Assembly: GCA_025403435.1 (NCBI GenBank) | Contig: JAJQZP010000044.1 | Span: forward strand, 584,269 to 648,268 | From: Artocarpus heterophyllus | Lineage: Eukaryota; Streptophyta; Magnoliopsida; Rosales; Moraceae | Length of the DNA: 64,000 bases | Reading direction: 5' to 3' | In this document: positions 11,655-23,752 of the stretch, one piece after another | How positions within the stretch are numbered: position 1 is the stretch's first letter | Layout: each line of letters begins with the position of its first letter | Notes under the pieces: model-generated | Told to the model about the DNA's origin: nothing | Database searches by the model: none | What the model saw: the letters and a program-made list of their open reading frames with translations, nothing else | Program-made: the position numbers and the translations under genes

Positions 11655-12305
11655 ATGTCTACCTCCCAGTCCACGAAGAAAATAAAGAATGTCTGTGTCT
11701 TTTGTGGTTCCAGCCTTGGAAAAGATAAAGCTTATTTAGAAGCTGCAAATCACTTAGGGCAAGTCCTAGCACGCAAGAAGATTAACATAATCTATGGGGG
11801 TGGTAGTATAAAAATGATGGTAAATATGGCACTAGCAGCTAGGTCTAGCGACGCTACTGATGTAAGAATTTGGCCTCATATTCCAGTTGAAGGAAACCTT
11901 TGTAAGGAAGCCATAGGTAAGGGAGAAGGAGTCAGGAGTATCCCTAAAAATTTTAAAGACATAATCTATAATTCTGATGCTTTTATAGCATTACCTGGTG
12001 GTCTAGGTACTCTTGAGGAAATATTTATAGTTGCTTGTGGGCAATTGTTGGGCTTTTATTCCAAACCTTTGGGACTGCTGAACGTAAAGGGTTTTTATGA
12101 CGGTCTTTTGAAATTTCTAGATTACGCTGTGGAAGAAAACATCACTACAGAATCGGAGAGACAAATCTTTGTCACTGCTTCAACAGCTGAGGAATTGATA
12201 GATAAAATGCAAATCATACATCCAGAATCCGACACTGCAACATCCAAGCTTGAATGGGAAAGGGAAAGCCGGGAGCGGCCAATTGATTTGAATCTCCATC
12301 TGTAA
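11655..12305 (+). CDS. LOG: LOG-family cytokinin phosphoribohydrolase-like protein, unit 2 copy
   Basis: 216 residues, the usual plant LOG length. LOG enzymes release active cytokinin bases from cytokinin riboside monophosphates in the cytosol. Seen here: VCVFCGSS (13-20), nucleotide-fold GGGS (48-51), DAFIALPGG and PGGLGTLEE (114-122) with its glutamates, KPLGLLNVKGFYD (137-149). From GGGS to DAFIALPGG the length equals that of cellular LOGs, so no block is missing. However, the segment that is normally Q-R-K before this motif reads K-N-F (98-100), and the glycines after GGGS are replaced (SIKMM). The arginine is regarded as catalytic, so activity may be lost or changed. Plant LOG genes have several introns and this one has none, so it probably came through an RNA copy. 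The C-terminus LNLHL (212-216) fits the LxLxL repression motif. Confidence 0.88.
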   Translation: MSTSQSTKKIKNVCVFCGSSLGKDKAYLEAANHLGQVLARKKINIIYGGGSIKMMVNMALAARSSDATDVRIWPHIPVEGNLCKEAIGKGEGVRSIPKNFKDIIYNSDAFIALPGGLGTLEEIFIVACGQLLGFYSKPLGLLNVKGFYDGLLKFLDYAVEENITTESERQIFVTASTAEELIDKMQIIHPESDTATSKLEWERESRERPIDLNLHL

Positions 12306-13252
12306 TCTTTTTGTTTTATCTTTGGCATGTAGGCATGTGTGTCCGTATTTCGTGTGTTACGAATAACCGTTTGCCTTGTATTCTGTGTTTCTTGTGGTAC
12401 GTTGTTGTTCAATCTTTTAGATTCATTGAGCCTAATGCCGGGATGGCTGGATACGGAGTACTTGATGCTCTCGAAACGCATCCTTCTTAAGGTCCGATCT
12501 TTTGTTTATCGATGTTTTTGTATCCTCTAAGCATGCATGATATGGATAGCTGGTATACGGAGTGCCTTGTACTCTCGAAACGTATCCGTATTATGTTTGT
12601 AATGTGTAATATTCTGTTAATATTATGTGGAAGTACCAGAGTCAGTTATGGGGATATTCCATATGAAATATGAGTATATTATTTGGGATTGAATGTTTGT
12701 GTCATGAGGATAGCTGTTTAATGAAAAATATGTCGGGTATGTTTGCAACTCTGAGATTCCGTTTAATATCTCTATGAGTAAGTTTAATGTATAGGTTTTG
12801 AATAAAAGTGTTTGTGATATATGTTTTATGATTATGTTTTAGTTTATTAGTTGAGGTATGAAATCAAATATATTTGACTTTTCCTTACTCAAAAAGGAAA
12901 AGGAACCTAAAGATGAAGTATATAAAATTTCTCTGGCAATCTCCTTAAATGTGATTGTAAATCACAGTCCATGGACAATGAAGGACTGGAATCATGGATA
13001 TGGTCAATATGTATGCCTGATCAGATTCTTAGACTATTATACGGTGTTATAAGTTGAAACTTGTCAGAAATACTCTCATTGAGGGATTTAGGAGTAAGAT
13101 TTATTATGCAAGTAAATAAGTGGAGATACGATAACTTAAATTTGGAGGACAAACAACATTAACGGTTTAGACTCAGAATTGGAATCATAATTTTTACTAG
13201 TATTACTAGAATTGAAATTTCGAGGACGAAATTTCTTTAAGGGGGGTAGAGC
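12306..13252 (+). other. Unit 2 3' non-coding region and polypurine tract
   Basis: No conserved open frame. It holds the hairpin pair (separate entry), about 600 bases of AT-rich DNA, then the AATTTCGAGGACGAAATTTC flank and purine tract AAGGGGGGTAGA (13239-13250) abutting LTR3. This is the standard 3' end of a plant gypsy internal region. Confidence 0.82.
12449..12587 (+). repeat. Duplicated bulged hairpin downstream of the LOG-like gene
   Basis: Two 35-base elements, 12449-12483 and 12553-12587, have the same plan: GGATACG (or GTATACG), GAGT, loop, CTC, bulge TCGAAA, then CGCATCC (or CGTATCC). Outer and inner arms can pair around the bulge. The pair is present in all five units. It could be an RNA stability, packaging or 3'-end signal; no family is recognised. 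Confidence 0.45.
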
Positions 13253-15651
13253 TGTGACACCCGTTATTCTCCTAAGGGTATTAAGGTAATTAGATTAATT
13301 ACCTAGTATATATATAAAAAAAAATCAGAAAATCTCTCATAATTCGAAACTCTCTCTCTCTCTACTTTCTCTCTCTAAAAAATTCTCTCTCTCTCCTCAA
13401 AGATCGTTTGAGATTTCGGCATCCGTTTTCGACACCTCCCGCACCAATGGAAAGCTCTCGACGAGCTGAGTCCAACGAGGTGCCGCGCCGCCCAAAACGC
13501 CGCCGGAGGAGACCACACGCGCCGCCCAAAGTGGCGGCAAAACCCATTTCTTTCCGACGAGATATCTTCGCCGTCCGACGTCCGATCGACGTGATTCTTG
13601 TTCCTACACGACCACCGTGATGAGAGGAACAAAACCCACCCTTGGTGGCAGCTCAACAACCGCCGGATTGCTCCGCCCGCCTATTGCCGCCGTGCACCGC
13701 CGCCCCCATGGTGGAACTCCGCCTTGCCGGAGGAGGTGACTGACACCACCCCTCCCAATGAGTTCAGAGGATCAAGGGGAGTAAAACCCCTCGATCAATT
13801 GCACGGAAGGAGCCGGTTTCGCCGGAGAACGGCCAACGCCGCCGTCAACCGCCGCGGGAGCCTCCGTTTTGGCTCTTCCCAGCCACGTTTCTTCAAATTG
13901 GATGAGGGGAAATGCTCATAGGAGGATGGGTAGCAAAAGCCCTCAGCCAATTTCAGGTTTCCATCGTCGGAGAATCAAGATCGGAGCTCATCCATTTCTA
14001 CCGACGTTGTACTTCACGACCCGCTATGTTAGAGGCAGAATTGGGTGAAATTGACCCCGCCATTGGACTCAGAAGGGTCGATTTAGGGGGGGTAGGCCCG
14101 AGCCCAGCTGCCAACGGACCCCGATTGACGCCGGTCAACGACGGTCAAAGTCGGTCAACGCCGGTCAACGGTGGTCAACGCCGGTCAACGGCCAGTCAAA
14201 GGCTAAATTGGAATTTTGTGATCCGGACCTCCGATCGAAGATCCGAGACCGCCTCCTGACTCGTTTCGATGCTCTGGATGCAATGGTGACCTCCGTTTGA
14301 GCAAATTCCACTCCGATGAAAATCATCCGGTACCGACTGCACGCGAATCGAGGCGATTCAAACAGCAGTATCGGAGTCCAGAATGACGTTTTCAAGAATG
14401 TATGATCTCCAGGAAGCATTCCTAGCCATTCATAGTCGCTCGAGGAGCACTACAGAGGATGCTTCGTAGATACAGCGAGATACAACTGGATCTGTTTTGC
14501 TTGGAGTTCAAGATCAAGGGAGTATGGAGCTAACGTTAATTGATTCCAGGATTAAGAGACTGTTGATAAGCTTGAAAGGTAGGGATTCTATTACTCATCT
14601 TTTGTGAGGTTTTTATAGAATTAAAATTGATTGTTTTGCCGCAATATATATATATCTATGTTGAACTGATATTATATGAGTATCACATATGAAACTATGA
14701 CATGGACTCGTCTTGTATTGTACGGCGAGGAACATAATGAATTGACACATGTTATAAATTGAGAAGCATGGTTAGGAAAATTAACTCTATTAATAATGAT
14801 TTAATATAGAGAAATTGTGAGACATGAAAAGGGCGACGGTTACGTCCTTGGGCATGAATACCCTAAAAGGTAAAATAGGGGGAAGGTGATGACGCTTCCT
14901 TGGGTTGAAAGTCCCAGAACACACTGTACAGGAATTGATTTGGTGAGGACTCGGGGCTTGATGTCCCCTCACCGGAACACCCTTGGAATGTTTATAGGGT
15001 GATCAAGTGCGCCCATTTGGGTTTCGATGAGTTGAGTGATACTCAATTTAACATGGATACCTAGGAACAATGATGATTGGTAATATTTGTATAAATGTGT
15101 AATTATGACACTTGGTAATGATTAACTACGGTATCCATAAGATGTGATCATAATAAACCTCATAATCTGGAATATGATGTGACTTACTAACCATGCAGAT
15201 TTTAATGTGGTAATGATAAAAACCTAAAGGTGAGTAATGGCTTTCTCTACTGAGCATAGTGTTGCTCATTCCCTTATGTTTATATCTTTTCAGGACTCAC
15301 TAAGTGTGAGGTGGCTACGAGAAATATAGTTGAGGAAGTGATGTAACTATATTACATTGGGACTGCTTCAATCGTTGAGAATGTTCTTCATGATAATGTA
15401 AGCATCAATTGTTACTTTCTGTGACTGTATTATAATGTGTTGAGGGTTAAAATGATGATGACAACAGTTTATATTATTAAATTTAAGGTGCTACATTAAA
15501 ACTGTGGTTTATTTGTCGTTTATATTTTTATTTTTGAGTTGAGAGTTTTCATTTAAGTCCCGGGCAAATTTTATTTTTAAGGTTTTACTTTTATTATTTA
15601 TTTTTATTTTATCTCATTAAAAACTGTTAACCCCCATATAGGGGCGTTACA
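13253..15651 (+). repeat. LTR 3 of the array (2399 bp)
   Basis: Same structure and ends as LTR2. It shares a variant after the GGTCAA repeat (GGCTAAATTGGAATTTTG) with LTR4-6, against GGCCAAAATGGGATTTTG in LTR2. Confidence 0.95.
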
Positions 15652-17139
15652 GAATTTTTGGTATCAGAGCCTAGGTTCGGTTAACCTAGGGAGTGTAGCA
15701 CCACTTTAAAAAAATATATTTTTGAGATGGTTTTGAAGCTGAATTTTCATTGTCATCATCAAAATGAACCTTCACATTGATTTATACAGTCTAGAAGGAT
15801 GTAACATGGAAAGGCCATAGAATGAAAATATCAATAGTTATATGAGTACAATAATTATATAGAAGGAAAGTATTAATAGTTATAAGGGAATGATAATTAT
15901 ATGGAATGAGTTTATAAGTAGAATGCTTATGAGAGATTCGTATAATATTTGGATCTATAAGCATATCTAATTCGTATAAACGATGAGAAATTCGTATAGA
16001 TACGAGGATTTAAGAGCCTTTTGTCTCGTGAAAAACAATAAGAAATATAAGGCTTGATTTATTGATTTTAAAGTTTGACATAGATATGCCAAATTTTTCG
16101 TAATTGATTCAAACCTAAGTAATGATTATGTGTGGATTCGATGGAGCACATAAGTGTCAATATCTTTTCTTAAAAGTTCTATATATTTGAGGAATATGAT
16201 ATAAGTTGGGAATCATGGTATTGAATCTTGAGAGAGATAAATGTTAGACTTTTGGTCTGTTGAGACTGTGTAAAGTCTAGAATGCATGAATCTCAAAATT
16301 GGAATATTTCGTTACGTACATTGTATTTAAGTGTATCAGTGAATCTTTTGGTTACCTAAGGTTTTGTTATATGAGGAAATTATATATTGTATAAGTAGAA
16401 TTGTGGGGATTGTAGATGTTCTTAAGTAGTAACATCAAGTGTCTTTGTTCAGTTGATATGGTCTACGTTGAAAGACGTAAATCGTATTGATTTCAAGGTT
16501 AGTCGCATTCTAAACCCTTGGTAGTAATGATGATGAATCCATTGATAGATGTTAAGTATTATGAATAACATATGGGTGTATGTATTGTTCAATAAGGTTT
16601 TGATTAAAACAAAATTATTTGAGTTGCTGGAAGATTATGTTGTTATGAAATGATTTTAAATATCATTCAGGAAGATCCTTGTTGTCGTTAAATTAGATTT
16701 GTTGTTTATAGTTAACTTTATCTATAGTGGGCTTTGAATTGGGTTTAAGATTTATACAAATTGGTTTTCAATTTTATGTTTGTTATTTAACTCGTTCTAA
16801 ATGTGTTAAGGCCCGAAACAACCTGACCATTTTCAACTAAGAACATTTGGGCCTAGTTCAAATCCTAAATCAGTTTGATTCACACTGTCTCTCCCACGTG
16901 GTCTCTATACGTGTCATATACAGTGGTTTAATTATTGTTTACATATACGTTTACTGTGCATAGGAGCTTATTTCTCCGAGTTCACTTTTTCTCTCTTAAT
17001 TTGTTATTTTCTCTCTAAATCGCAAATCCTCTTCTTTTTCATTAAAATTCTTCTTTTCTCTAAAAGAAGAAGGAATTCTAGGATTCTGCAATTTACTATC
17101 TTAATTTTTCCTTTCTATTTACTCTTCTTTCATCTCATC
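15652..17139 (+). other. Unit 3 leader: primer site and non-coding region
   Basis: The primer site TGGTATCAGAGCC is at 15659-15671. The rest is as in unit 2. Near 16620-16675 it has the same longer sequence version as unit 1, where unit 2 is different. Confidence 0.8.
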
Positions 17140-17661
17140 ATGGACCCAAAGTACCAACACCTGAGAAAGTATTTCCCATCACTCTCCCAAAAGATTCTCA
17201 GAAAGAAATACAAGGCTAGAATTACTCGGTTGTGGATTCTTATGCGTTTTGGTATCCCTTGTGATGTGAGAATGTTAATAGAGGGGAAAATCCGTCCGAG
17301 TGACTTTAGTCAAGATGTCGGTTTACCAGGAACAGGTACCAGTCGTAGTGCAATGAAAAGAAGAGCTCGTGCCATCGTGGTCACTTGTAACAAATGTGGA
17401 AGACAAAATTGTAACGGTAAATGTACTTCACCTGGTTATATGTCTACGAATAGAGAGGATAAAATAAGGTTTTGTAGGGATGGACTTTCAAAGGAGAACT
17501 TGGATAGCATCCATCCTCCTCTCCACGGTCACCCTAGTGGATATGTTCAAGGAGCTATTTTTAAACTCTGGCCTAAATTTTATACAGAAAGACAACGCCT
17601 CAGGAATATGGTATTTCTAGATCCTGTTTGCCAAGCCATAAGAAAACTGGATGGGGAATAA
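17140..17661 (+). CDS. Virus-like cysteine-rich protein, unit 3 copy
   Basis: Intact 173-codon copy, identical in protein to the copy at 10490; one silent difference (TTG to TTA leucine, codon 46) is visible. Function and features are as for the unit 2 copy, including KRRAR and the C-x2-C-x4-C-x3-C cluster. Confidence 0.62.
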   Translation: MDPKYQHLRKYFPSLSQKILRKKYKARITRLWILMRFGIPCDVRMLIEGKIRPSDFSQDVGLPGTGTSRSAMKRRARAIVVTCNKCGRQNCNGKCTSPGYMSTNREDKIRFCRDGLSKENLDSIHPPLHGHPSGYVQGAIFKLWPKFYTERQRLRNMVFLDPVCQAIRKLDGE

Positions 17662-18304
17662 GTCATCGCTCTATAAAGGTTATTTAGTCTTTACTTATTT
17701 GAAGCAGTTTTAGCTGATGTTCAACAGTTTGTGTTTTTCTTTTACTCAGAATATTTGCTTTTGTGTTTGAAATAATTGTGATTATTAGATTGATACAGTA
17801 AGTGTTAATATCTTATTTAATTTATGATTTTCTTAAATATATATATAATAAAATATATTATCTTATCAGACACGTTACATACGGTACAGTAATATGTTTG
17901 AATTTTGAAAAGCTTATCCAGATATTTCAAGATTTGTGTCTCAAATTTCAAAAGTTCTACAGTATTTGTCGTTTATATTAAATTTCTAGACTTGGTGTAT
18001 ATTTGTCAAAAAGTCTACAGTTGTGTCATGAGGGTCTTCTGTCAAATTGTTCTCAATTGTCAAAAGTTATACAATTAGAGTCTAATCTTTTTCAAAAAGT
18101 GAATCAGATTTTCTGTAAACTATCAATCACCTTATCTTACTTTCTTATCCGCACAAGATTTTGTTTAAATCTTTGGATTACCTTTTCATTACCTACTCGT
18201 CTATCTCTTTAGCCCTTTTTGTATATTTCTCATCTTTAAAATCTCATGTAGAACCCGAAGTCTAAGTGGAGCAGACATTAAGCAACCACTTCTATAAACC
18301 AAAT
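17662..18304 (+). other. Unit 3 spacer between cargo genes
   Basis: Same non-coding spacer as unit 2, with the TATA-like run and the triple motif. One base differs near 18044 (GTCAAATTG for GTCGAATTG), shared with units 4 and 5. Confidence 0.6.
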
Positions 18305-18955
18305 ATGTCTACCTCCCAGTCCACGAAGAAAATAAAGAATGTCTGTGTCTTTTGTGGTTCCAGCCTTGGAAAAGATAAAGCTTATTTAGAAGCTGCAAAT
18401 CACTTAGGGCAAGTCCTAGCACGCAAGAAGATTAACATAATCTATGGGGGTGGTAGTATAAAAATGATGGTAAATATGGCACTAGCAGCTAGGTCTAGCG
18501 ACGCTACTGATGTAAGAATTTGGCCTCATATTCCAGTTGAAGGAAACCTTTGTAAGGAAGCCATAGGTAAGGGAGAAGGAGTCAGGAGTATCCCTAAAAA
18601 TTTTAAAGACATAATCTATAATTCTGATGCTTTTATAGCATTACCTGGTGGTCTAGGTACTCTTGAGGAAATATTTATAGTTGCTTGTGGGCAATTGTTG
18701 GGCTTTTATTCCAAACCTTTGGGACTGCTGAACGTAAAGGGTTTTTATGACGGTCTTTTGAAATTTCTAGATTACGCTGTGGAAGAAAACATCACTACAG
18801 AATCGGAGAGACAAATCTTTGTCACTGCTTCAACAGCTGAGGAATTGATAGATAAAATGCAAATCATACATCCAGAATCCGACACTGCAACATCCAAGCT
18901 TGAATGGGAAAGGGAAAGCCGGGAGCGGCCAATTGATTTGAATCTCCATCTGTAA
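18305..18955 (+). CDS. LOG: LOG-family phosphoribohydrolase-like protein, unit 3 copy
   Basis: 216 codons, intronless, protein identical to the copy at 11655, with the same altered active-site segment and LNLHL end. Start chosen at the first ATG of the frame. Confidence 0.88.
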   Translation: MSTSQSTKKIKNVCVFCGSSLGKDKAYLEAANHLGQVLARKKINIIYGGGSIKMMVNMALAARSSDATDVRIWPHIPVEGNLCKEAIGKGEGVRSIPKNFKDIIYNSDAFIALPGGLGTLEEIFIVACGQLLGFYSKPLGLLNVKGFYDGLLKFLDYAVEENITTESERQIFVTASTAEELIDKMQIIHPESDTATSKLEWERESRERPIDLNLHL

Positions 18956-19905
18956 TCTTTTTGTTTTATCTTTGGCATGTAGGCATGTGTGTCCGTATTT
19001 CGTGTGTTACGAATAACCGTTTGCCTTGTATTCTGTGTTTCTTGTGGTACGTTGTTGTTCAATCTTTTAGATTCATTGAGCCTAATGCCGGGATGGCTGG
19101 ATACGGAGTACTTGATGCTCTCGAAACGCATCCTTCTTAAGGTCCGATCTTTTGTTTATCGATGTTTTTGTATCCTCTAAGCATGCATGATATGGATAGC
19201 TGGTATACGGAGTGCCTTGTACTCTCGAAACGTATCCGTATATGTTTGTAATGTGTAATATTCTGTTAATATTATGTGGAAGTACCAGAGTCAGTTATGG
19301 GGATATTCCATATGAAATATGAGTATATTATTTGGGTTGAATGTTTGTGTCATGAGGATAGCTGTTTAATGAAAAATATGTCGGGTATGTTTGCAACTCT
19401 GAGATTCCGTTTAATATCTCTATGAGTAAGTTTAATGTATAGTTTTGAATAAAAGTGTTTGTGATATATGTTTTATGATTATGTTTTAGTTTATTAGTTG
19501 AGGTATGAAATCAAATATATTTGACTTTTCCTTACTCAAAAAGGAAAAGGAACCTAAAGATGAAGTATATAAAATTTCTCTGGCAATCTCCTTAAATGTG
19601 ATTGTAAATCACAGTCCATGGACAATGAAGGACTGGAATCATGATATGGTCAATATGTATGCCTGATCAGATTCTTAGACTATTATACGGTGTTACAAAG
19701 TTGAAACTTGTCAGAAATACTCTCATTGAGGGATTTAGAATTTATAGTAAGATTTATTATACAAGTAAATAAGTGGAGATACGATAACTTAAATTTGGAG
19801 GACAAACAGCATTAACGGTTTAGACTCAGAATTGGAATCATAATTTTTACTAGTATTACTAGAATTGAAATTTCGAGGACGAAATTTCTTTAAGGGGGGT
19901 AGAGC
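18956..19905 (+). other. Unit 3 3' non-coding region and polypurine tract
   Basis: As in unit 2, with both hairpins. Near 19735-19810 it carries a variant set (TTTATAGTAAG, TATACAAGTAAA, ACAAACAGCATT) that is found again in unit 5 but not in unit 4. The purine tract abuts LTR4. Confidence 0.8.
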
Positions 19906-22299
19906 TGTGACACCCGTTATTCTCCTAAGGGTATTAAGGTAATTAGATTAATTACCTAGTATATATATAAAAAAAATCAGAAAATCTCTCATAATTCGAA
20001 ACTCTCTCTCTCTCTACTTTCTCTCTCTAAAAATTCTCTCTCTCTCCTCAAAGATCGTCTGAGATTTCGGCATCCGTTTTCGACACCTCCCGCACCAATG
20101 GAAAGCTCTCGACGAGCTGAGTCCAACGAGGTGCCGCGCCGCCCAAAACGCCGCCGGAGGAGACCACACGCGCCGCCCAAAGTGGCGGCAAAACCCATTT
20201 CTTTCCGACGAGATATCTTCGCCGTCCGACGTCCGATCGACGTGATTCTTGTTCCTACACGACCACCGTGATGAGAGGAACAAAACCCACCCTTGGTGGC
20301 AGCTCAACAACCGCCGGATTGCTCCTGCCCGCCTATTGCCGCCGTGCACCGCCGCCCCCATGGTGGAACTCCGCCTTGCCGGAGGAGGTGACTGACACCA
20401 CCCCTCCCAATGAGTTCAGAGGATCAAGGGGAGTAAAACCCCTCGATCAATTGCACGGAAGGAGCCGGTTTCGCCGGAGAACGGCCAACGCCGCCGTCAA
20501 CCGCCGCGGGAGCCTCCGTTTTGGCTCTTCCCAGCCACGTTTCTTCAAATTGGATGAGGGGAAATGCTCATAGGAGGATGGGTAGCAAAAGCCCTCAGCC
20601 AATTTCAGGTTTCCATCGTCGGAGAATCAAGATCGGAGCTCATCCATTTCTACCGACGTTGTACTTCACGACCCGCTATGTTAGAGGCAGAATTGGGTGA
20701 AATTGACCCCGCCATTGGACTCAGAAGGGTCGATTTAGGGGGGGTAGGCCCGAGCCCAGCTGCCAACGGACCCCGATTGACGCCGGTCAACGACGGTCAA
20801 AGTCGGTCAACGCCGGTCAACGGTGGTCAACGCCGGTCAACGGCCAGTCAAAGGCTAAATTGGAATTTTGTGATCCGGACCTCCGATCGAAGATCCGAGA
20901 CCGCCTCCTGACTCGTTTCGATGCTCTGGATGCAATGGTGACCTCCGTTTGAGCAAATTCCACTCCGATGAAAATCATCCGGTACCGACTGCACGCGAAT
21001 CGAGGCGATTCAAACAGCAGTATCGGAGTCCAGAATGACGTTTTCAAGAATGTATGATCTCCAGGAAGCATTCCTAGCCATTCATAGTCGCTCGAGGAGC
21101 ACTACAGAGGATGCTTCGTAGATACAGCGAGATACAACTGGATCTGTTTTGCTTGGAGTTCAAGATCAAGGGAGTATGGAGCTAACGTTAATTGATTCCA
21201 GGATTAAGAGACTGTTGATAAGCTTGAAAGGTAGGGATTCTATTACTCATCTTTTGTGAGGTTTTTATAGAATTAAAATTGATTGTTTTGCCGCAATATA
21301 TATATCTATGTTGAACTGATATTATATGAGTATCACATATGAAACTATGACATGGACTCGTCTTGTATTGTACGGCGAGGAACATAATGAATTGACACAT
21401 GTTATAAATTGAGAAGCATGGTTAGGAAAACTAACTCTATTAATAATGATTAATATAGAGAAATTGTGAGACATGAAGAGGGCGACGGTTACGTCCTTGG
21501 GCATGAATACCCTAAAAGGTAAAATAGGGGGAAGGTGATGACGCTTCCTTGGGTTGAAAGTCCCAGAACACACTGTACAGGAATTGATTTGGTGAGGACT
21601 CGGGGCTTGATGTCCCCTCACCGGAACACCCTTGGAATGTTTATAGGGTGATCAAGTGCGCCCATTTGGGTTTCGATGAGTTGAGTGATACTCAATTTAA
21701 CATGGATACCTAGGAACAATGATGATTGGTAATATTTGTATAAATGTGTAATTATGACACTTGGTAATGATTAACTACGGTATCCATAAGATGTGATCAT
21801 AATAAACCTCATAATCTGGAATATGATGTGACTTACTAACCATGCAGATTTTAATGTGGTAATGATAAAAACCTAAAGGTGAGTAATGGCTTTCTCTACT
21901 GAGCATAGTGTTGCTCATTCCCTTATGTTTATATCTTTTCAGGACTCACTAAGTGTGAGGTGGCTACGAGAAATATAGTTGAGGAAGTGATGTAACTATA
22001 TTACATTGGGACTGCTTCAATCGTTGAGAATGTTCTTCATGATAATGTAAGCATCAATTGTTACTTTCTGTGACTGTATTACAATGTGTTGAGGGTTAAA
22101 ATGATGATGACAACAGTTTATATTATTAAATTTAAGGTGCTACATTAAAACTGTGGTTTATTGTCGTTTATATTTTTATTTTTGAGTTGAGAGTTTTCAT
22201 TTAAGTCCCGGGCAAATTTTATTTTTAAGGTTTTACTTTTATTATTTATTTTTATTTTATCTCATTAAAAACTGTTAACCCCCATATAGGGGCGTTACA
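19906..22299 (+). repeat. LTR 4 of the array (2394 bp)
   Basis: Same ends and internal structure as LTR2, with the TCTGAGATTTCGG variant near 20057 shared with LTR5 and LTR6. Confidence 0.95.
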
Positions 22300-23752
22300 G
22301 AATTTTTGGTATCAGAGCCTAGGTTCGGTTAACCTAGGGAGTGTAGCACCACTTTAAAAAATATATTTTTGAGATGGTTTTGAAGCTGAATTTTCATTGT
22401 CATCATCAAAATGAACCTTCACATTGATTTATACAGTCTAGAAGGATGTAACATGGAAAGGCCATAGAATGAAAATATCAATAGTTATATGAGTACAATA
22501 ATTATATAGAAGGAAAGTATTAATAGTTATAAGGGAATGATAATTATATGGAATGAGTTTATAAGTAGAATGCTTATGAGAGATTCGTATAATATTTGGA
22601 TCTATAAGCATATTTAATTCGTATAAACGATGAGAAATTCGTGTAGATACGAGGATTTAAAGCCTTTTGTCTCGTGAAAAACAATAAGAAATATAAGGCT
22701 TGATTTATTGATTTTAAAGTTTGGCATAGATATGCCAAATTTTTCGTAATTGATTCAAACCTAAGTAATGATTATGTGTGGATTCGATGGAGCACATAAG
22801 TGTCAATACTTTTCTTAAAGTTCTATTATTTGAGGAATATGATATAAGTTGGGAATCATGGTATTGAATCTTGAGAGAGATAAATGTTAGACTTTTGGTC
22901 TGTTGAGACTGTGTAAAGTCTAGAATGCATGAATCTCAAAATTGGAATATTTCGTTACGTACATTGTATTTAAGTGTATCAGTGAATCTTTTGGTTACCT
23001 AAGGTTTTGTTATATGAGGAAATTATATATTGTATGAGTAGAATTGTGGGGATTGTAGATGTTCTTAAGTAGTAACATCTAGTGTCTTTGTTCATTGATA
23101 TGGTCTATGTTGAAAGACGTAAATCGTATTGATTTCAAGGTTAGTCGCATTCTAAACCCTTGGTAGTAATGATGATGAATCCATTGATAGATGTTAAGTA
23201 TTATGAATAACATATGGGTGTATGCATTGTTCAATAAGGTTTTGATTAAAACAAAATTATTTGAGTTGCTGGATCATTCAGGAAGATCCTTGTTGTCGTT
23301 AAATTAGATTTGTTGTTTCATACTTAACTTATCTATAGTGGACTTTGAATTGGGTTTAAGATTTATACAAATTGGTTTTCAATTTTATGTTTGTTATTTA
23401 ACTCGTTCTAAATGTGTTAAGGCCCGAAACAACCTGACCATTTTCAACTAAGAACATTTGGGCCTAGTTCAAATCTTAAATCAGTTTGATTCACACTGTC
23501 TCTCCCACGTGGTCTCTATACGTGTCATATACAGTGGTTTAATTATTGTTTACAAATACGTTTACTGTGCATAGGAGCTTATTTCTCCGAGTTCACTTTT
23601 TCTCTCTTAATTTGTTATTTTCTCTCTAAATCGCAAATCCTCTTCTTTTTCATTAAAAATTCTTCTTTTTCTCTAAAAGAAGAAGGAATTCTAGGATTCT
23701 GCAATTTACTATCTTAATTTTTCCTTTCTATTTACTCTTCTTTCATCTCATC
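22300..23752 (+). other. Unit 4 leader: primer site and non-coding region
   Basis: The primer site TGGTATCAGAGCC is at 22307-22319. Near 23270 about 30 bases present in units 1 and 3 are missing. The G-box and CT-rich leader before the cargo ATG are kept. Confidence 0.8.

Noticed and set aside
12122..12481. 119-codon minus-strand frame overlapping the end of the LOG-like gene
   Set aside because: Shadow of the conserved LOG-like coding strand; no motif of its own.
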